Positions 25,170 to 33,253 of a stretch of DNA of 64,000 nt are shown piece by piece (positions within the stretch are counted from its first letter, which is position 1; every line of letters starts with the position of its first letter). The stretch lies in NCBI RefSeq assembly GCF_029946165.1, contig NZ_JAQSDZ010000016.1:1-64000 (forward strand). The letters run 5' to 3'. Position numbers and translations under genes: made by a program. The notes below the pieces were generated by a model that was not told the origin of the DNA, did no database searches, and was given only the letters and a program-made list of their open reading frames with translations. The DNA comes from Methylotenera sp. Its GTDB lineage: Bacteria > Pseudomonadota > Gammaproteobacteria > Burkholderiales > Methylophilaceae.

Positions 25170-25805
25170 ATGCTTAAGCCTATATTGATTAGCGGACTGT
25201 TAATGACAAGTCTAGTTTCTACGAGCATCAGTGCCAAAGAATGGGCGTTTGATGTGTACTTGGACAACAGTAAAATTGGTCAGCATGTATTTAAACTTAG
25301 CGAGACTAACGAGCTAACCAGCGCTGCGAAATTTAATGTCAAAGTGTTGTTTATTAATGCTTATCAATATGACCATAAAGCTGTTGAACAATGGCAAGGT
25401 GACTGTTTGAACACTTTGGAGTCGCGCACCATAGAAAACAAGGTAGAAAGCAATATTAAAGCAAAGTTATCTGCTCAAGAGTTCACTGTAGACGATGGCA
25501 AAGTTAAACAAAACTTACCAGCTTGCACCATGACTTTTGCTTACTGGAACCCAAAAATTATCAAACAAGCAAAGTTGTTAAACCCACAAAATGGTGAGTG
25601 GTTAGACACAAAATTTACCAACCTTGGTACTGAAACAATTGCTGTGAAAAACAAAAAAATAGAAGCCAATCACTACAAATTAGATGGCAGTTTGAATGGT
25701 AAGAGTAAATTAAAAATTGAGCTTTGGTATGCTGCAAATAACGAGTGGCTTGCACTGAAATCCATTACGCCTGAAGGCTATACAATTAATTACAAACTAC
25801 GTTAA
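25170..25805 (+). CDS. Exported DUF6134/DUF3108-like protein
   Basis: A 211-residue exported protein: signal peptide (LISGLLMTSLVSTSISAKE, cleavage near residue 22) followed by a beta-rich domain opening EWAFDVYLDNSKIGQHVF and containing VLFINAYQYDHKAVEQWQG and a Cys pair (GDCLNTL, PACTMTF) that could form a disulfide. I recognise it as the DUF6134-like family, which is common in these operons; the fold may bind lipid. It starts 2 bp after the DUF1295 gene. Function unknown; a periplasmic lipid-carrying role would complement the lipocalin encoded next. Confidence 0.75.
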   Translation: MLKPILISGLLMTSLVSTSISAKEWAFDVYLDNSKIGQHVFKLSETNELTSAAKFNVKVLFINAYQYDHKAVEQWQGDCLNTLESRTIENKVESNIKAKLSAQEFTVDDGKVKQNLPACTMTFAYWNPKIIKQAKLLNPQNGEWLDTKFTNLGTETIAVKNKKIEANHYKLDGSLNGKSKLKIELWYAANNEWLALKSITPEGYTINYKLR

Positions 25806-25840
25806 TTTAACTAACTAACCAATTGAAAGTTAACTAAAAT

Positions 25841-26398
25841 ATGATTTTAAATAAATTTAAAAGAGTGCTTATTATGTCTATATTTGCCAGTATTTTATCA
25901 GCCTGTGCAACGAATAAATTACCGCCAATTGCCACAGTGCCAAAAGTGGATTTACCAAAATTCATGGGTGATTGGTATGTTATTGCTGCCATTCCTACCA
26001 TCATAGAAACGCAGTCTTACAACGCCATTGAAAATTATAAACTTAATGCAGATGGCACAATCGCCACCACTTTTACCTTTAATAAAGGTAGCTTAAATGG
26101 CGAACTCAAAACTTACCATCCACATGGTTTCGTTGTTGAGAATACTGGTAATGCTTTGTGGGGGATGCAATTCATTTGGCCGATAAAATCTGAATACCGC
26201 ATTGCTTATTTAAACGAGGACTATACACAAACGGTGATCGCCAGAAATGCGCGTGATTATGTTTGGATTATGGCAAGAACACCCACCATCAGTGATACGG
26301 AATATACAAAATTAACCAGCTTTATCTCAAACCTTGGCTACGATTTAAGTAAGCTACGAAAAGTGCCTCACAACGCAAGCAAAGTTACTCATCCATAA
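25841..26398 (+). CDS. blc: Bacterial lipocalin lipoprotein (Blc-like)
   Basis: A 185-residue lipoprotein. The lipobox ILSACA gives Cys22 as the lipidated residue. The lipocalin GxW motif is FMGDWYVIAAIPT and strand patterns run through WGMQFIWPIKSEYRIAYL to the C-terminal VWIMARTP (structurally conserved Arg). Bacterial lipocalins such as E. coli Blc bind fatty acids and lysophospholipids and respond to membrane stress. The envelope-facing location and the neighbouring fatty-acid modification genes support handling of damaged or modified lipids. The 35-bp gap before it is the longest within the operon. Confidence 0.92.
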   Translation: MILNKFKRVLIMSIFASILSACATNKLPPIATVPKVDLPKFMGDWYVIAAIPTIIETQSYNAIENYKLNADGTIATTFTFNKGSLNGELKTYHPHGFVVENTGNALWGMQFIWPIKSEYRIAYLNEDYTQTVIARNARDYVWIMARTPTISDTEYTKLTSFISNLGYDLSKLRKVPHNASKVTHP

Positions 26399-26419
26399 AA
26401 TTAGAACGCTCAAAACACT

Positions 26420-27397
26420 ATGCTTAAAAAGATTATTAAATGGTTTGATAATGAAGCCGTCATCATTCCTGATGATGGTCTGAATTATCGCGCAAACTGG
26501 CGCAAAATTGACTTGTGGCGAGTGGTTCCTTTTGTATTATTACACTTGGCCTGTTTCGCTGTGTTTTGGGTTGAGTTCAGTTGGTTTGCATTGGTTTTCG
26601 CCATTGCACTGTATGGCATAAGAATGTTTGCAATCACTGGTTTTTATCATCGTTACTTTTCACACAAGGCTTTTAGAACCACGCGTGTATTTCAATTTAT
26701 ATTAGCAGTATTCGGCGCCACTGCAGTGCAGCGCGGACCTTTGTGGTGGGCTTCGCATCACAGGCATCACCATATTAAATCGGATGAAATTGATGATGCG
26801 CATTCCCCTGTACAACATGGTTTTTTATGGAGTCACTTGGGTTGGTTTCTTTCCAATAAACACTTCTCCACACAAACGGAACGTGTGAAAGAACTGGCTA
26901 AGTTTGTCGAGTTACGCTTACTTGACCGTTTTGATGTGGTGGTACCGATACTTTTTGGCCTAAGTATTTATCTATTTGGCATGTGGCTTGAAAGTTATTA
27001 CCCAGTGTTAAATACCAATGGTATGCAGTTGTTGGTATGGGGGTTTGCAATATCAACCGTGGTGTTATACCACGCTACATTTACCGTTAACTCACTGGCT
27101 CATGTGTGGGGAGATCGTCGTTACGCCACCAGCGATCAAAGCCGTAACAACCTATGGATTGCAATTTTTACTTTAGGTGAAGGCTGGCACAACAATCATC
27201 ATCACTATCCAGGCTCGGCACGACAAGGCTTTTACTGGTGGGAAGTCGACTTAACCTATTATGGATTAAAGATACTTGCGGCCTGCGGCCTGATTTGGGA
27301 TATCAGAACCGTGCCTAAAGCGATTCGCGAGTCAAAAAAAATAAATAGACCAATCTCAGCAGTTAAAAAGATCACTAGTTCAAAAATAACTAGTTAG
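26420..27397 (+). CDS. Membrane fatty acid desaturase (delta-9 type)
   Basis: A 325-residue di-iron membrane desaturase. Three histidine boxes are visible: HRYFSH (77-82), HHRHHH (113-118) and GEGWHNNHHHYPGSARQG (near 258). Two paired hydrophobic stretches surround them (VVPFVLLHLACFAVFWVEF; LFGLSIYLFGMWLES). The family inserts a cis double bond into acyl-CoA or phospholipid acyl chains with O2 and an electron donor. Here it may supply the unsaturated chains consumed by the methyltransferases in the operon. The C-terminal 25 residues are basic and hydrophilic. Confidence 0.93.
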   Translation: MLKKIIKWFDNEAVIIPDDGLNYRANWRKIDLWRVVPFVLLHLACFAVFWVEFSWFALVFAIALYGIRMFAITGFYHRYFSHKAFRTTRVFQFILAVFGATAVQRGPLWWASHHRHHHIKSDEIDDAHSPVQHGFLWSHLGWFLSNKHFSTQTERVKELAKFVELRLLDRFDVVVPILFGLSIYLFGMWLESYYPVLNTNGMQLLVWGFAISTVVLYHATFTVNSLAHVWGDRRYATSDQSRNNLWIAIFTLGEGWHNNHHHYPGSARQGFYWWEVDLTYYGLKILAACGLIWDIRTVPKAIRESKKINRPISAVKKITSSKITS

Positions 27398-27416
27398 ACT
27401 TTAGGAAAATAGTATT

Positions 27417-28670
27417 TTGAAAATCGCCATTATAGGTAGCGGTATTGCTGGTAATACTATTGCATACCACTTGAACAAACAACACGATGTGACGGTATTC
27501 GAGTCAGAAAGTCATATTGGCGGCCATACTCATACGCATCATATTACGCATGAAGGACAGGAATACAATGTAGACACTGGCTTTATAGTATTTAACGACC
27601 GTACTTACCCTAATTTCATCGCCTTATTAGACGAGTTAAAAGTAGCTTGGCAACCAAGCGAAATGAGCTTTAGTGTACAAAGCGAGAAAACTGGTTTGGA
27701 GTATAACGGCACCAACTTAAACAGTTTATTTGCGCAACGCCTTAATTTATTTAAGCCGTCTTTTCATCAAATGATTCGTGATATTTTGCGTTTTAATAAA
27801 ACTTCACTGGAATTACTCTCTGAGGGCAATGAAATTAAACTTGGTGATTATTTAAAACAAGGCCAATACAGCCAACAGTTTATTGACCACTACATCATTC
27901 CTATGGGTTCAGCCATTTGGTCTACAGAAGCTCGACAAATGCTCGATTTTCCAGCGCGTTTTTTTGTACGCTTTTTCCATCACCACGGCATGCTCACAGT
28001 GAATAACAGACCGCAATGGCGCACGATTACTAATGGTTCAGCAAGCTACGTAAGCGCATTGACTGAAAGCTTTAAAAATAAAATTCGTCTCAATACACCT
28101 ATAGAAAGTGTGCGCCGATTAGCGGCATCTGTGCATGTTAAGCCGCTATATAGCGAAGAGGAAAAATTTGATTATGTATTTTTTGCCTGCCATAGCGACC
28201 AAGCCTTAAAACTACTTAGCGATAAAAAGCCGAACGAAGTTGAAATATTAAGTGCGATTCCCTATCAGCAGAACACTATATTTTTGCACCATGATGTTTC
28301 CATGATGCCTAAGCGTAAGCTGGCATGGGCTGCTTGGAATTACCATGTAACGAATCCACATGCTGAGCAAGTGGCCGTGACATACAACATGAATATTTTG
28401 CAAAACCTACAATCAAAAGAACCGCTGCTTGTGACTTTAAATCACACTAAATTCATTAACCCTGCCAAAGTGATTAAGCGTTTGAAATATATGCACCCAG
28501 TTTACACACTGGCGGGTGCAGCAGCACAAGCAAGGCACGCTGAAATTAGCGGTAAAAATAGAACTGGCTTTGCAGGTGCATATTGGCGCAATGGCTTTCA
28601 TGAAGATGGTGTGGTCAGTGCTTTAGAAGCCATTAAACACTTTGAACAAGCTAATATTGGTAAAGCCTAA
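27417..28670 (+). CDS. FAD-dependent amine-oxidase-type oxidoreductase
   Basis: A 417-residue flavoprotein. The dinucleotide-binding motif IAIIGSGIAGNTIAYHL leads to the acidic strand end VFESESHIGGHTHT. The family sits next to DUF1365 and cfa genes in many bacteria, and a Rhodobacter relative in the RpoE regulon takes part in furan fatty acid formation (UfaD-type desaturation), which I infer as the most likely role. An alternative is a carotenoid-desaturase-like activity, but no carotenoid genes are present. TTG start; the stop is directly followed by the ATG of the DUF1365 gene. Confidence 0.85.
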   Translation: MKIAIIGSGIAGNTIAYHLNKQHDVTVFESESHIGGHTHTHHITHEGQEYNVDTGFIVFNDRTYPNFIALLDELKVAWQPSEMSFSVQSEKTGLEYNGTNLNSLFAQRLNLFKPSFHQMIRDILRFNKTSLELLSEGNEIKLGDYLKQGQYSQQFIDHYIIPMGSAIWSTEARQMLDFPARFFVRFFHHHGMLTVNNRPQWRTITNGSASYVSALTESFKNKIRLNTPIESVRRLAASVHVKPLYSEEEKFDYVFFACHSDQALKLLSDKKPNEVEILSAIPYQQNTIFLHHDVSMMPKRKLAWAAWNYHVTNPHAEQVAVTYNMNILQNLQSKEPLLVTLNHTKFINPAKVIKRLKYMHPVYTLAGAAAQARHAEISGKNRTGFAGAYWRNGFHEDGVVSALEAIKHFEQANIGKA

Positions 28671-29447
28671 ATGCTCAATAGCGCCATTTATCAAGGTTTA
28701 GTCACACACAATAGATTCCAGCCTAAGCAGCATGGCTTTCGCTACAAAGTGTTTATGATGTACTTAGATTTAGACGAACTGCCAAATCTATTTCATGGTA
28801 TTAAAAACTGGTCTGCTGTCACTAGAAGTCTGGCATGGTTTAAGCGTTCTGATTACTATGGCGACCCAAAAATACCACTTAAACAAGCGATTTGTGAGCT
28901 GATAGAACAAGCCACAGGCGCTAAACCGCGAGGTGCCATACGCCTACTCACCAATATGCGCTATTTTGGGCATTGTTTTAATCCTGTCAGTTTTTACTAT
29001 TGCTTTGAAGCTGATGGCACTACTCTGCAAGCCATTGTGAGCCATATCACCAACACCCCGTGGGGCGAAGATTACGCTTACGTGCATGACTTTAATCACG
29101 AAACAGCCATTGAAAAAACTAAAAATGGTGAAACTTCAGCATTTAAATTTGATAAACAGTTTCATGTATCACCTTTTATGCCAATGGATATCCAATACGA
29201 TTGGGCATTTAAGCATGAAGCCAATCAGCTATTCATACACATGAAAAATCTTAAAGCTGGCGAACAAATTTTCAACGCAAGTTTAACCTTAGAACGCCAA
29301 GAGATAACGCAAAGCAGTCTCAACTGGATTCTAATTCATTACCCATTCATGACCGTTAAAGTCGTTGCTGCCATTTACTGGAACGCCCTATTACTTTGGA
29401 TTAAGCGCGTGCCTTTCTATTCAAACCCAACTCAAGTCACAAAATAA
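28671..29447 (+). CDS. DUF1365 family protein
   Basis: A 258-residue protein with the DUF1365 marks: AIYQGLVTHNRFQPKQHGFRY at the N-terminus, YFGHCFNPVSFYYCF in the middle and KQFHVSPFMPMDIQYDW later. It is almost always encoded between the flavin oxidase and cfa. The family has no solved role; it is inferred to act in lipid methylation or oxidation together with its neighbours. The start abuts the preceding stop and its own stop overlaps the cfa start by one base (TAATG), so all three are translationally coupled. Confidence 0.9.
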   Translation: MLNSAIYQGLVTHNRFQPKQHGFRYKVFMMYLDLDELPNLFHGIKNWSAVTRSLAWFKRSDYYGDPKIPLKQAICELIEQATGAKPRGAIRLLTNMRYFGHCFNPVSFYYCFEADGTTLQAIVSHITNTPWGEDYAYVHDFNHETAIEKTKNGETSAFKFDKQFHVSPFMPMDIQYDWAFKHEANQLFIHMKNLKAGEQIFNASLTLERQEITQSSLNWILIHYPFMTVKVVAAIYWNALLLWIKRVPFYSNPTQVTK

Positions 29448-30718
29448 TGCTCAATACTCAAATTGTTCAACAAGAAACATTAACCGCCAGCTTAAAGCAA
29501 AAAAGCCGCTCAAAATGGGTAGCTGATTTTGCAAAGTCGCAAATCCTCAAACGCTTACAGCAGCTACAAAAAGGTCGATTGACACTTGTTGATGGTGATG
29601 AACAGCACACCTTTGGCAAAAATGAAGGGCTGAGTGCACGCATATATGTGCACGACCCACGTTTTTATGGCGAAATCGCTTTTGGTGGCAGCATAGGTGC
29701 TGGCGAGGCTTATATGCTGGGTTACTGGACAGCAGATAACCTTACCGATGTGATTCGACTCATGTGTGTCAATCAATCTGTCATGGATACACTTGAGGGC
29801 GGCTACCAATGGCTAACCAAACCCTTTTTACAAATACTGCATTGGCTTAATAGCAATACCACGGAAGGCAGTCGCAAAAACATTGCGGCCCATTACGATT
29901 TAGGGAATGACATGTTTGCCTTGTTTTTAGATTCCACCATGATGTATTCCAGCGCAATTTTTAACGAGAACACACCAAATCTACACGCCGCTTCAGAACT
30001 TAAACTTAAAACCATTTGCGATAAGCTGGATTTAAAATCGACAGATCATGTGGTTGAAATTGGCACTGGTTGGGGTGGCTTTGCCATTTATGCAGCAACA
30101 CACTATGGCTGCCACGTGACCACTACAACCATTTCTAAACAGCAATATGAACTAGCAAAAGCCAGAGTTAAAGCGGCAGGGTTAGAAGATAAAATCACGC
30201 TATTACTTGAAGACTATCGCCATTTAACGGGCACTTTTGATAAGCTCGTTTCTATTGAAATGATTGAAGCGGTCGGGCATCAGTTTTATGACACCTACTT
30301 TGCTAAAGTGAGTTCACTGCTTAAAGCCGACGGATTAGCTTTGATTCAAGCCATCACCATTGCCGATCTGCGTTATGAAAATGCAAAAGAATCAGTGGAT
30401 TTTATCCAACGCTATATATTCCCTGGCTCTTGCATTCCATCAAACACGGCCATGCTCAATAGCGTGACTAAAGTGAGCGATTTGCGACTATTCGATTTAG
30501 AAGATATTGGCCCGCACTACGCGACTACATTGAGGATTTGGCGTGAGAACTTTTTTGCCAATATCCAAGAAGTGCGCAAACTCGGTTATTCGGAAGAGTT
30601 CATTAAAATGTGGGACTTTTACTTAAGTTATTGCGAAGGCGGCTTTATGGAGCGCTCGTTAGGCGATGTGCATTTACTTTTAGCAAAACCAGAAAATCGA
30701 AGAGATGCGTTAATTTAA
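29447..30718 (+). CDS. cfa: Cyclopropane-fatty-acyl-phospholipid synthase
   Basis: A 423-residue SAM-dependent enzyme that adds a methylene bridge across cis double bonds of membrane phospholipids. It has the N-terminal lipid-binding domain (residues 1-140; FYGEIAFGGSIGAGEAYMLG) and the catalytic core: HYDLGNDMFALFLD, motif I VVEIGTGWGGFAIYAA (near 202-210), VSIEMIEAVG and FIQRYIFPGSCIPS. It ends the lipid operon. Cyclopropanation protects membranes against acid and oxidative stress and is a known target of RpoE/ChrR systems, in line with the promoter upstream of the first gene. Confidence 0.96.
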   Translation: MLNTQIVQQETLTASLKQKSRSKWVADFAKSQILKRLQQLQKGRLTLVDGDEQHTFGKNEGLSARIYVHDPRFYGEIAFGGSIGAGEAYMLGYWTADNLTDVIRLMCVNQSVMDTLEGGYQWLTKPFLQILHWLNSNTTEGSRKNIAAHYDLGNDMFALFLDSTMMYSSAIFNENTPNLHAASELKLKTICDKLDLKSTDHVVEIGTGWGGFAIYAATHYGCHVTTTTISKQQYELAKARVKAAGLEDKITLLLEDYRHLTGTFDKLVSIEMIEAVGHQFYDTYFAKVSSLLKADGLALIQAITIADLRYENAKESVDFIQRYIFPGSCIPSNTAMLNSVTKVSDLRLFDLEDIGPHYATTLRIWRENFFANIQEVRKLGYSEEFIKMWDFYLSYCEGGFMERSLGDVHLLLAKPENRRDALI

Positions 30719-30765
30719 CTTATAATAATGTCGAAGTAATGCTTAAACAGACATGAGTAAACGCC

Positions 30766-31218
30766 ATGATTATCGACACGATTGACCATATACAACGCTA
30801 TGCAGCCTTGCATCCCCTTTTCCCTCAAGTGTTCGAATACATCAAAACCGCAAATTTATTAACGCTACCAAACGGCAAACATGCCATCTTAAACGATGAT
30901 ATCTTTGTGCTTATTCAACGCGGTGTTGGGCAAACCAAGGCCGAAGCTAAACTTGAATGCCACCGCAAGTATATCGACATTCAGCTAGTGCTTGATGGTA
31001 CAGATAATATGGGCTGGAAGCCGCTTGCAGACTGCCAACAAGCAATAGATAACTTCAACACTACCAATGATGTGCAGTTCTTTGAAGATTTACCTCTTAA
31101 TTGGCTAAGCACACCGCCAAATAAATTCTGCATATTCTTCCCTGAAGATGCGCACTCAGGCATGGTCTCTGAGCATCATCTCCATAAAGCGGTTTTTAAA
31201 ATTGCGGTTAAGCCTTAA
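30766..31218 (+). CDS. YhcH/YjgK/YiaL family protein
   Basis: A 150-residue cupin-like protein (DUF386/beta-galactosidase small-domain fold) with the family pattern ECHRKYIDIQLVLDGTDNMG and FCIFFPEDAHSGMV; the His and Glu residues in these segments are the presumed metal ligands. Relatives are tied to sialic acid or uronate metabolism, but no sugar genes are near. It lies 47 bp after cfa, but TATAAT at 30721 suggests its own promoter, so membership in the lipid operon is uncertain. Confidence 0.88.
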   Translation: MIIDTIDHIQRYAALHPLFPQVFEYIKTANLLTLPNGKHAILNDDIFVLIQRGVGQTKAEAKLECHRKYIDIQLVLDGTDNMGWKPLADCQQAIDNFNTTNDVQFFEDLPLNWLSTPPNKFCIFFPEDAHSGMVSEHHLHKAVFKIAVKP

Positions 31219-31263
31219 AATTTAACCTTCAATTAACCCAACAAAAATAATAGTCCGTTTAAT

Positions 31264-31971
31264 ATGCAACTCCCTAGCAATACTGCCAACATCGAATGGC
31301 GCGACGGGCAACCCTACGCCAGTGAATTTCAAGATGTTTACTTTTCTACAGACAATGGTTTGCTAGAAACTGACTATGTATTTTTGCAAGGCAATGACTT
31401 AACGAAGCGCTGGCTTGATGCTGAAATGCAAACTTTCATTATTGCCGAAACTGGTTTCGGTACTGGTTTGAATTTTTTGTGCGCTGTTAGCACATGGCTT
31501 GACACAAGCCCTGAGAATGCAACGCTGCATTTTATTAGCACAGAAAAATATCCACTAAGTTTGCAAGATATGTGCACAGCATTAAGTTTTTGGCCGCAAC
31601 TCAAAGCGGTAAGCGAACCATTTTTGGCGCAATATGAAAACCTAATTAACGGCGCTAATACCATTGCTCTTTATGATAACCGCGTGCAACTGAGCCTTTT
31701 AATTGGCGATGCCACAGCAAGTTTCAGCAAAATCACCAGCCAAGTTGATGCTTGGTTTTTAGATGGCTTTGCGCCCGCTAAAAACCCAGAGATGTGGCAA
31801 CCCGAACTATTTCAACAAATGGCTAGGCTATCAAAAACCTCAACAACATTTGCAACTTTCACCAGTGCAGGCGACGTGCGCCAAGGTTTAATCAATGCTG
31901 GTTTTAATGTGACTAAGCGCACTGGCTTTGGCAAAAAACGTGAAATGCTCATTGGAAATTTTATCCCCTAA
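31264..31971 (+). CDS. mnmD: tRNA mnm5U methyltransferase MnmD (MnmC N-terminal half)
   Basis: A 235-residue SAM methyltransferase matching the MTase half of MnmC: N-terminal IEWRDGQPYASEFQDVYFST, the SAM loop IIAETGFGTGLNFLCAV (near 58-74) and DAWFLDGFAPAKNPEMWQ. It makes the last step to 5-methylaminomethyl(-2-thio)uridine in the wobble position of tRNAs for Lys, Glu, Gln and others. In E. coli it is fused to the oxidase; here the oxidase is a separate gene 20 bp downstream. The pair is probably one operon. Confidence 0.9.
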   Translation: MQLPSNTANIEWRDGQPYASEFQDVYFSTDNGLLETDYVFLQGNDLTKRWLDAEMQTFIIAETGFGTGLNFLCAVSTWLDTSPENATLHFISTEKYPLSLQDMCTALSFWPQLKAVSEPFLAQYENLINGANTIALYDNRVQLSLLIGDATASFSKITSQVDAWFLDGFAPAKNPEMWQPELFQQMARLSKTSTTFATFTSAGDVRQGLINAGFNVTKRTGFGKKREMLIGNFIP

Positions 31972-31991
31972 TAAAAATCGCATACTAAAAA

Positions 31992-33200
31992 ATGAATTCA
32001 AATCCTAAAACAGCAATCATTATTGGTGGCGGCATCGCAGGTTGTAGCACTGCCTATGCTCTAGCCAGCCGTGGCATTAAAGTTACCCTATTTGAGCGAA
32101 ACACCCAAATAGCTAGCGAAGCTTCAGGCAACCCACAAGCCATGCTTTATCCACGTTTAAGTGGCGATGATGATGCCAGCCGATTTGCACTTGAAAGCTA
32201 TTTGTATAGCTTAGAATTTTTTAACCAACTGCACTTGAAGCCTGCTGACTTTAACGTTTGCGGCATGTTGCAACTCGGCTTTAACCCCAGAGAATTAGTG
32301 CGCATTCAAAAAGTCGCCGCGCAAAATCATGCTGACGATATTCTGAAATACGTAAGTGCTGATGAAGCCAGCAGCCTTGCAGGCGCAACGTTGCCACATG
32401 ATGCACTGTATTTTCCAAAAGCTGCTTGGGTTAACCCTGAGCAACTCTGCAAGCGTTTAGTTGCTCATAAAAATATCTCAATTAAAACATTAACTAATAT
32501 CGATAGTTTATTGAAAAATAATGATTTATTTGAAATTTACTCAAATGGTCAACTCATAGAAAAAGCGGATTTTGCCATTATCGCAAATGCCAATGAAGCA
32601 CAACATTTAGGCATTAACTTACACCTAAAAACGCAAGCCGTTCGCGGTCAAGTGAGCATGCTTGAAGCGACAAGTGTCAGCCAAAATATAAAATCCATAA
32701 TATGTAGTGATGGCTATTTAAGCCCCGCAGAAAATGGTCAGCATTGCTTAGGTGCAACCTTCTCGGTTGATAATTTAGACACTGCATTAGATGAAGAAGA
32801 CCACCAAGCCAATCTTTTCAAACTAAAAAGCTTTTCATCAGCGCTGCATGAAAACCTTAAAAACAATATCAAAGGCGGCCGCGTATCCTTCAGATGCACC
32901 TCCTTCGACTACTTTCCATTAGTAGGCAAATTGCTCGATAACAAGCTATTACAAGCCAAGCCGCCCCGCCCAAACGCCAAGCCAGAGTTATTACCCTGGG
33001 TTAACGGTCTTTACATCAACGTTGCACATGGTAGTCGCGGCTTTACCAGCGCGCCCTTTTGCGCAGAATTACTGGCGCAGATGATTTGCAATGAACCGAT
33101 TACCATGAATATTGAATTCGCTGAGTTAATGAACCCCAACCGTTTTGGACTGCGTAAGCTTGGTTTAAAGCGTTTAGCAAAAATGATTTGTAGCACTTGA
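31992..33200 (+). CDS. mnmC: FAD-dependent cmnm5U tRNA oxidase (MnmC C-terminal half)
   Basis: A 402-residue DAO-type flavoenzyme corresponding to the C-terminal domain of bifunctional MnmC. Marks are the FAD motif AIIIGGGIAGCSTAYALASR, GNPQAMLYPRLSGDDD (a MnmC signature) and the C-terminal NVAHGSRGFTSAPFCAELLA. It removes the carboxymethyl group from cmnm5U in tRNA, forming the substrate of MnmD encoded just upstream. A free-standing oxidase next to a free-standing MTase is a split form of the usual fusion. Start ATG 31992; the 20-bp gap has no promoter. Confidence 0.9.
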   Translation: MNSNPKTAIIIGGGIAGCSTAYALASRGIKVTLFERNTQIASEASGNPQAMLYPRLSGDDDASRFALESYLYSLEFFNQLHLKPADFNVCGMLQLGFNPRELVRIQKVAAQNHADDILKYVSADEASSLAGATLPHDALYFPKAAWVNPEQLCKRLVAHKNISIKTLTNIDSLLKNNDLFEIYSNGQLIEKADFAIIANANEAQHLGINLHLKTQAVRGQVSMLEATSVSQNIKSIICSDGYLSPAENGQHCLGATFSVDNLDTALDEEDHQANLFKLKSFSSALHENLKNNIKGGRVSFRCTSFDYFPLVGKLLDNKLLQAKPPRPNAKPELLPWVNGLYINVAHGSRGFTSAPFCAELLAQMICNEPITMNIEFAELMNPNRFGLRKLGLKRLAKMICST

Positions 33201-33253
33201 ATAAATGGTGGTATGTTAAGCAATATCATCAAAAAATTTGAAGGCTAAAAATA

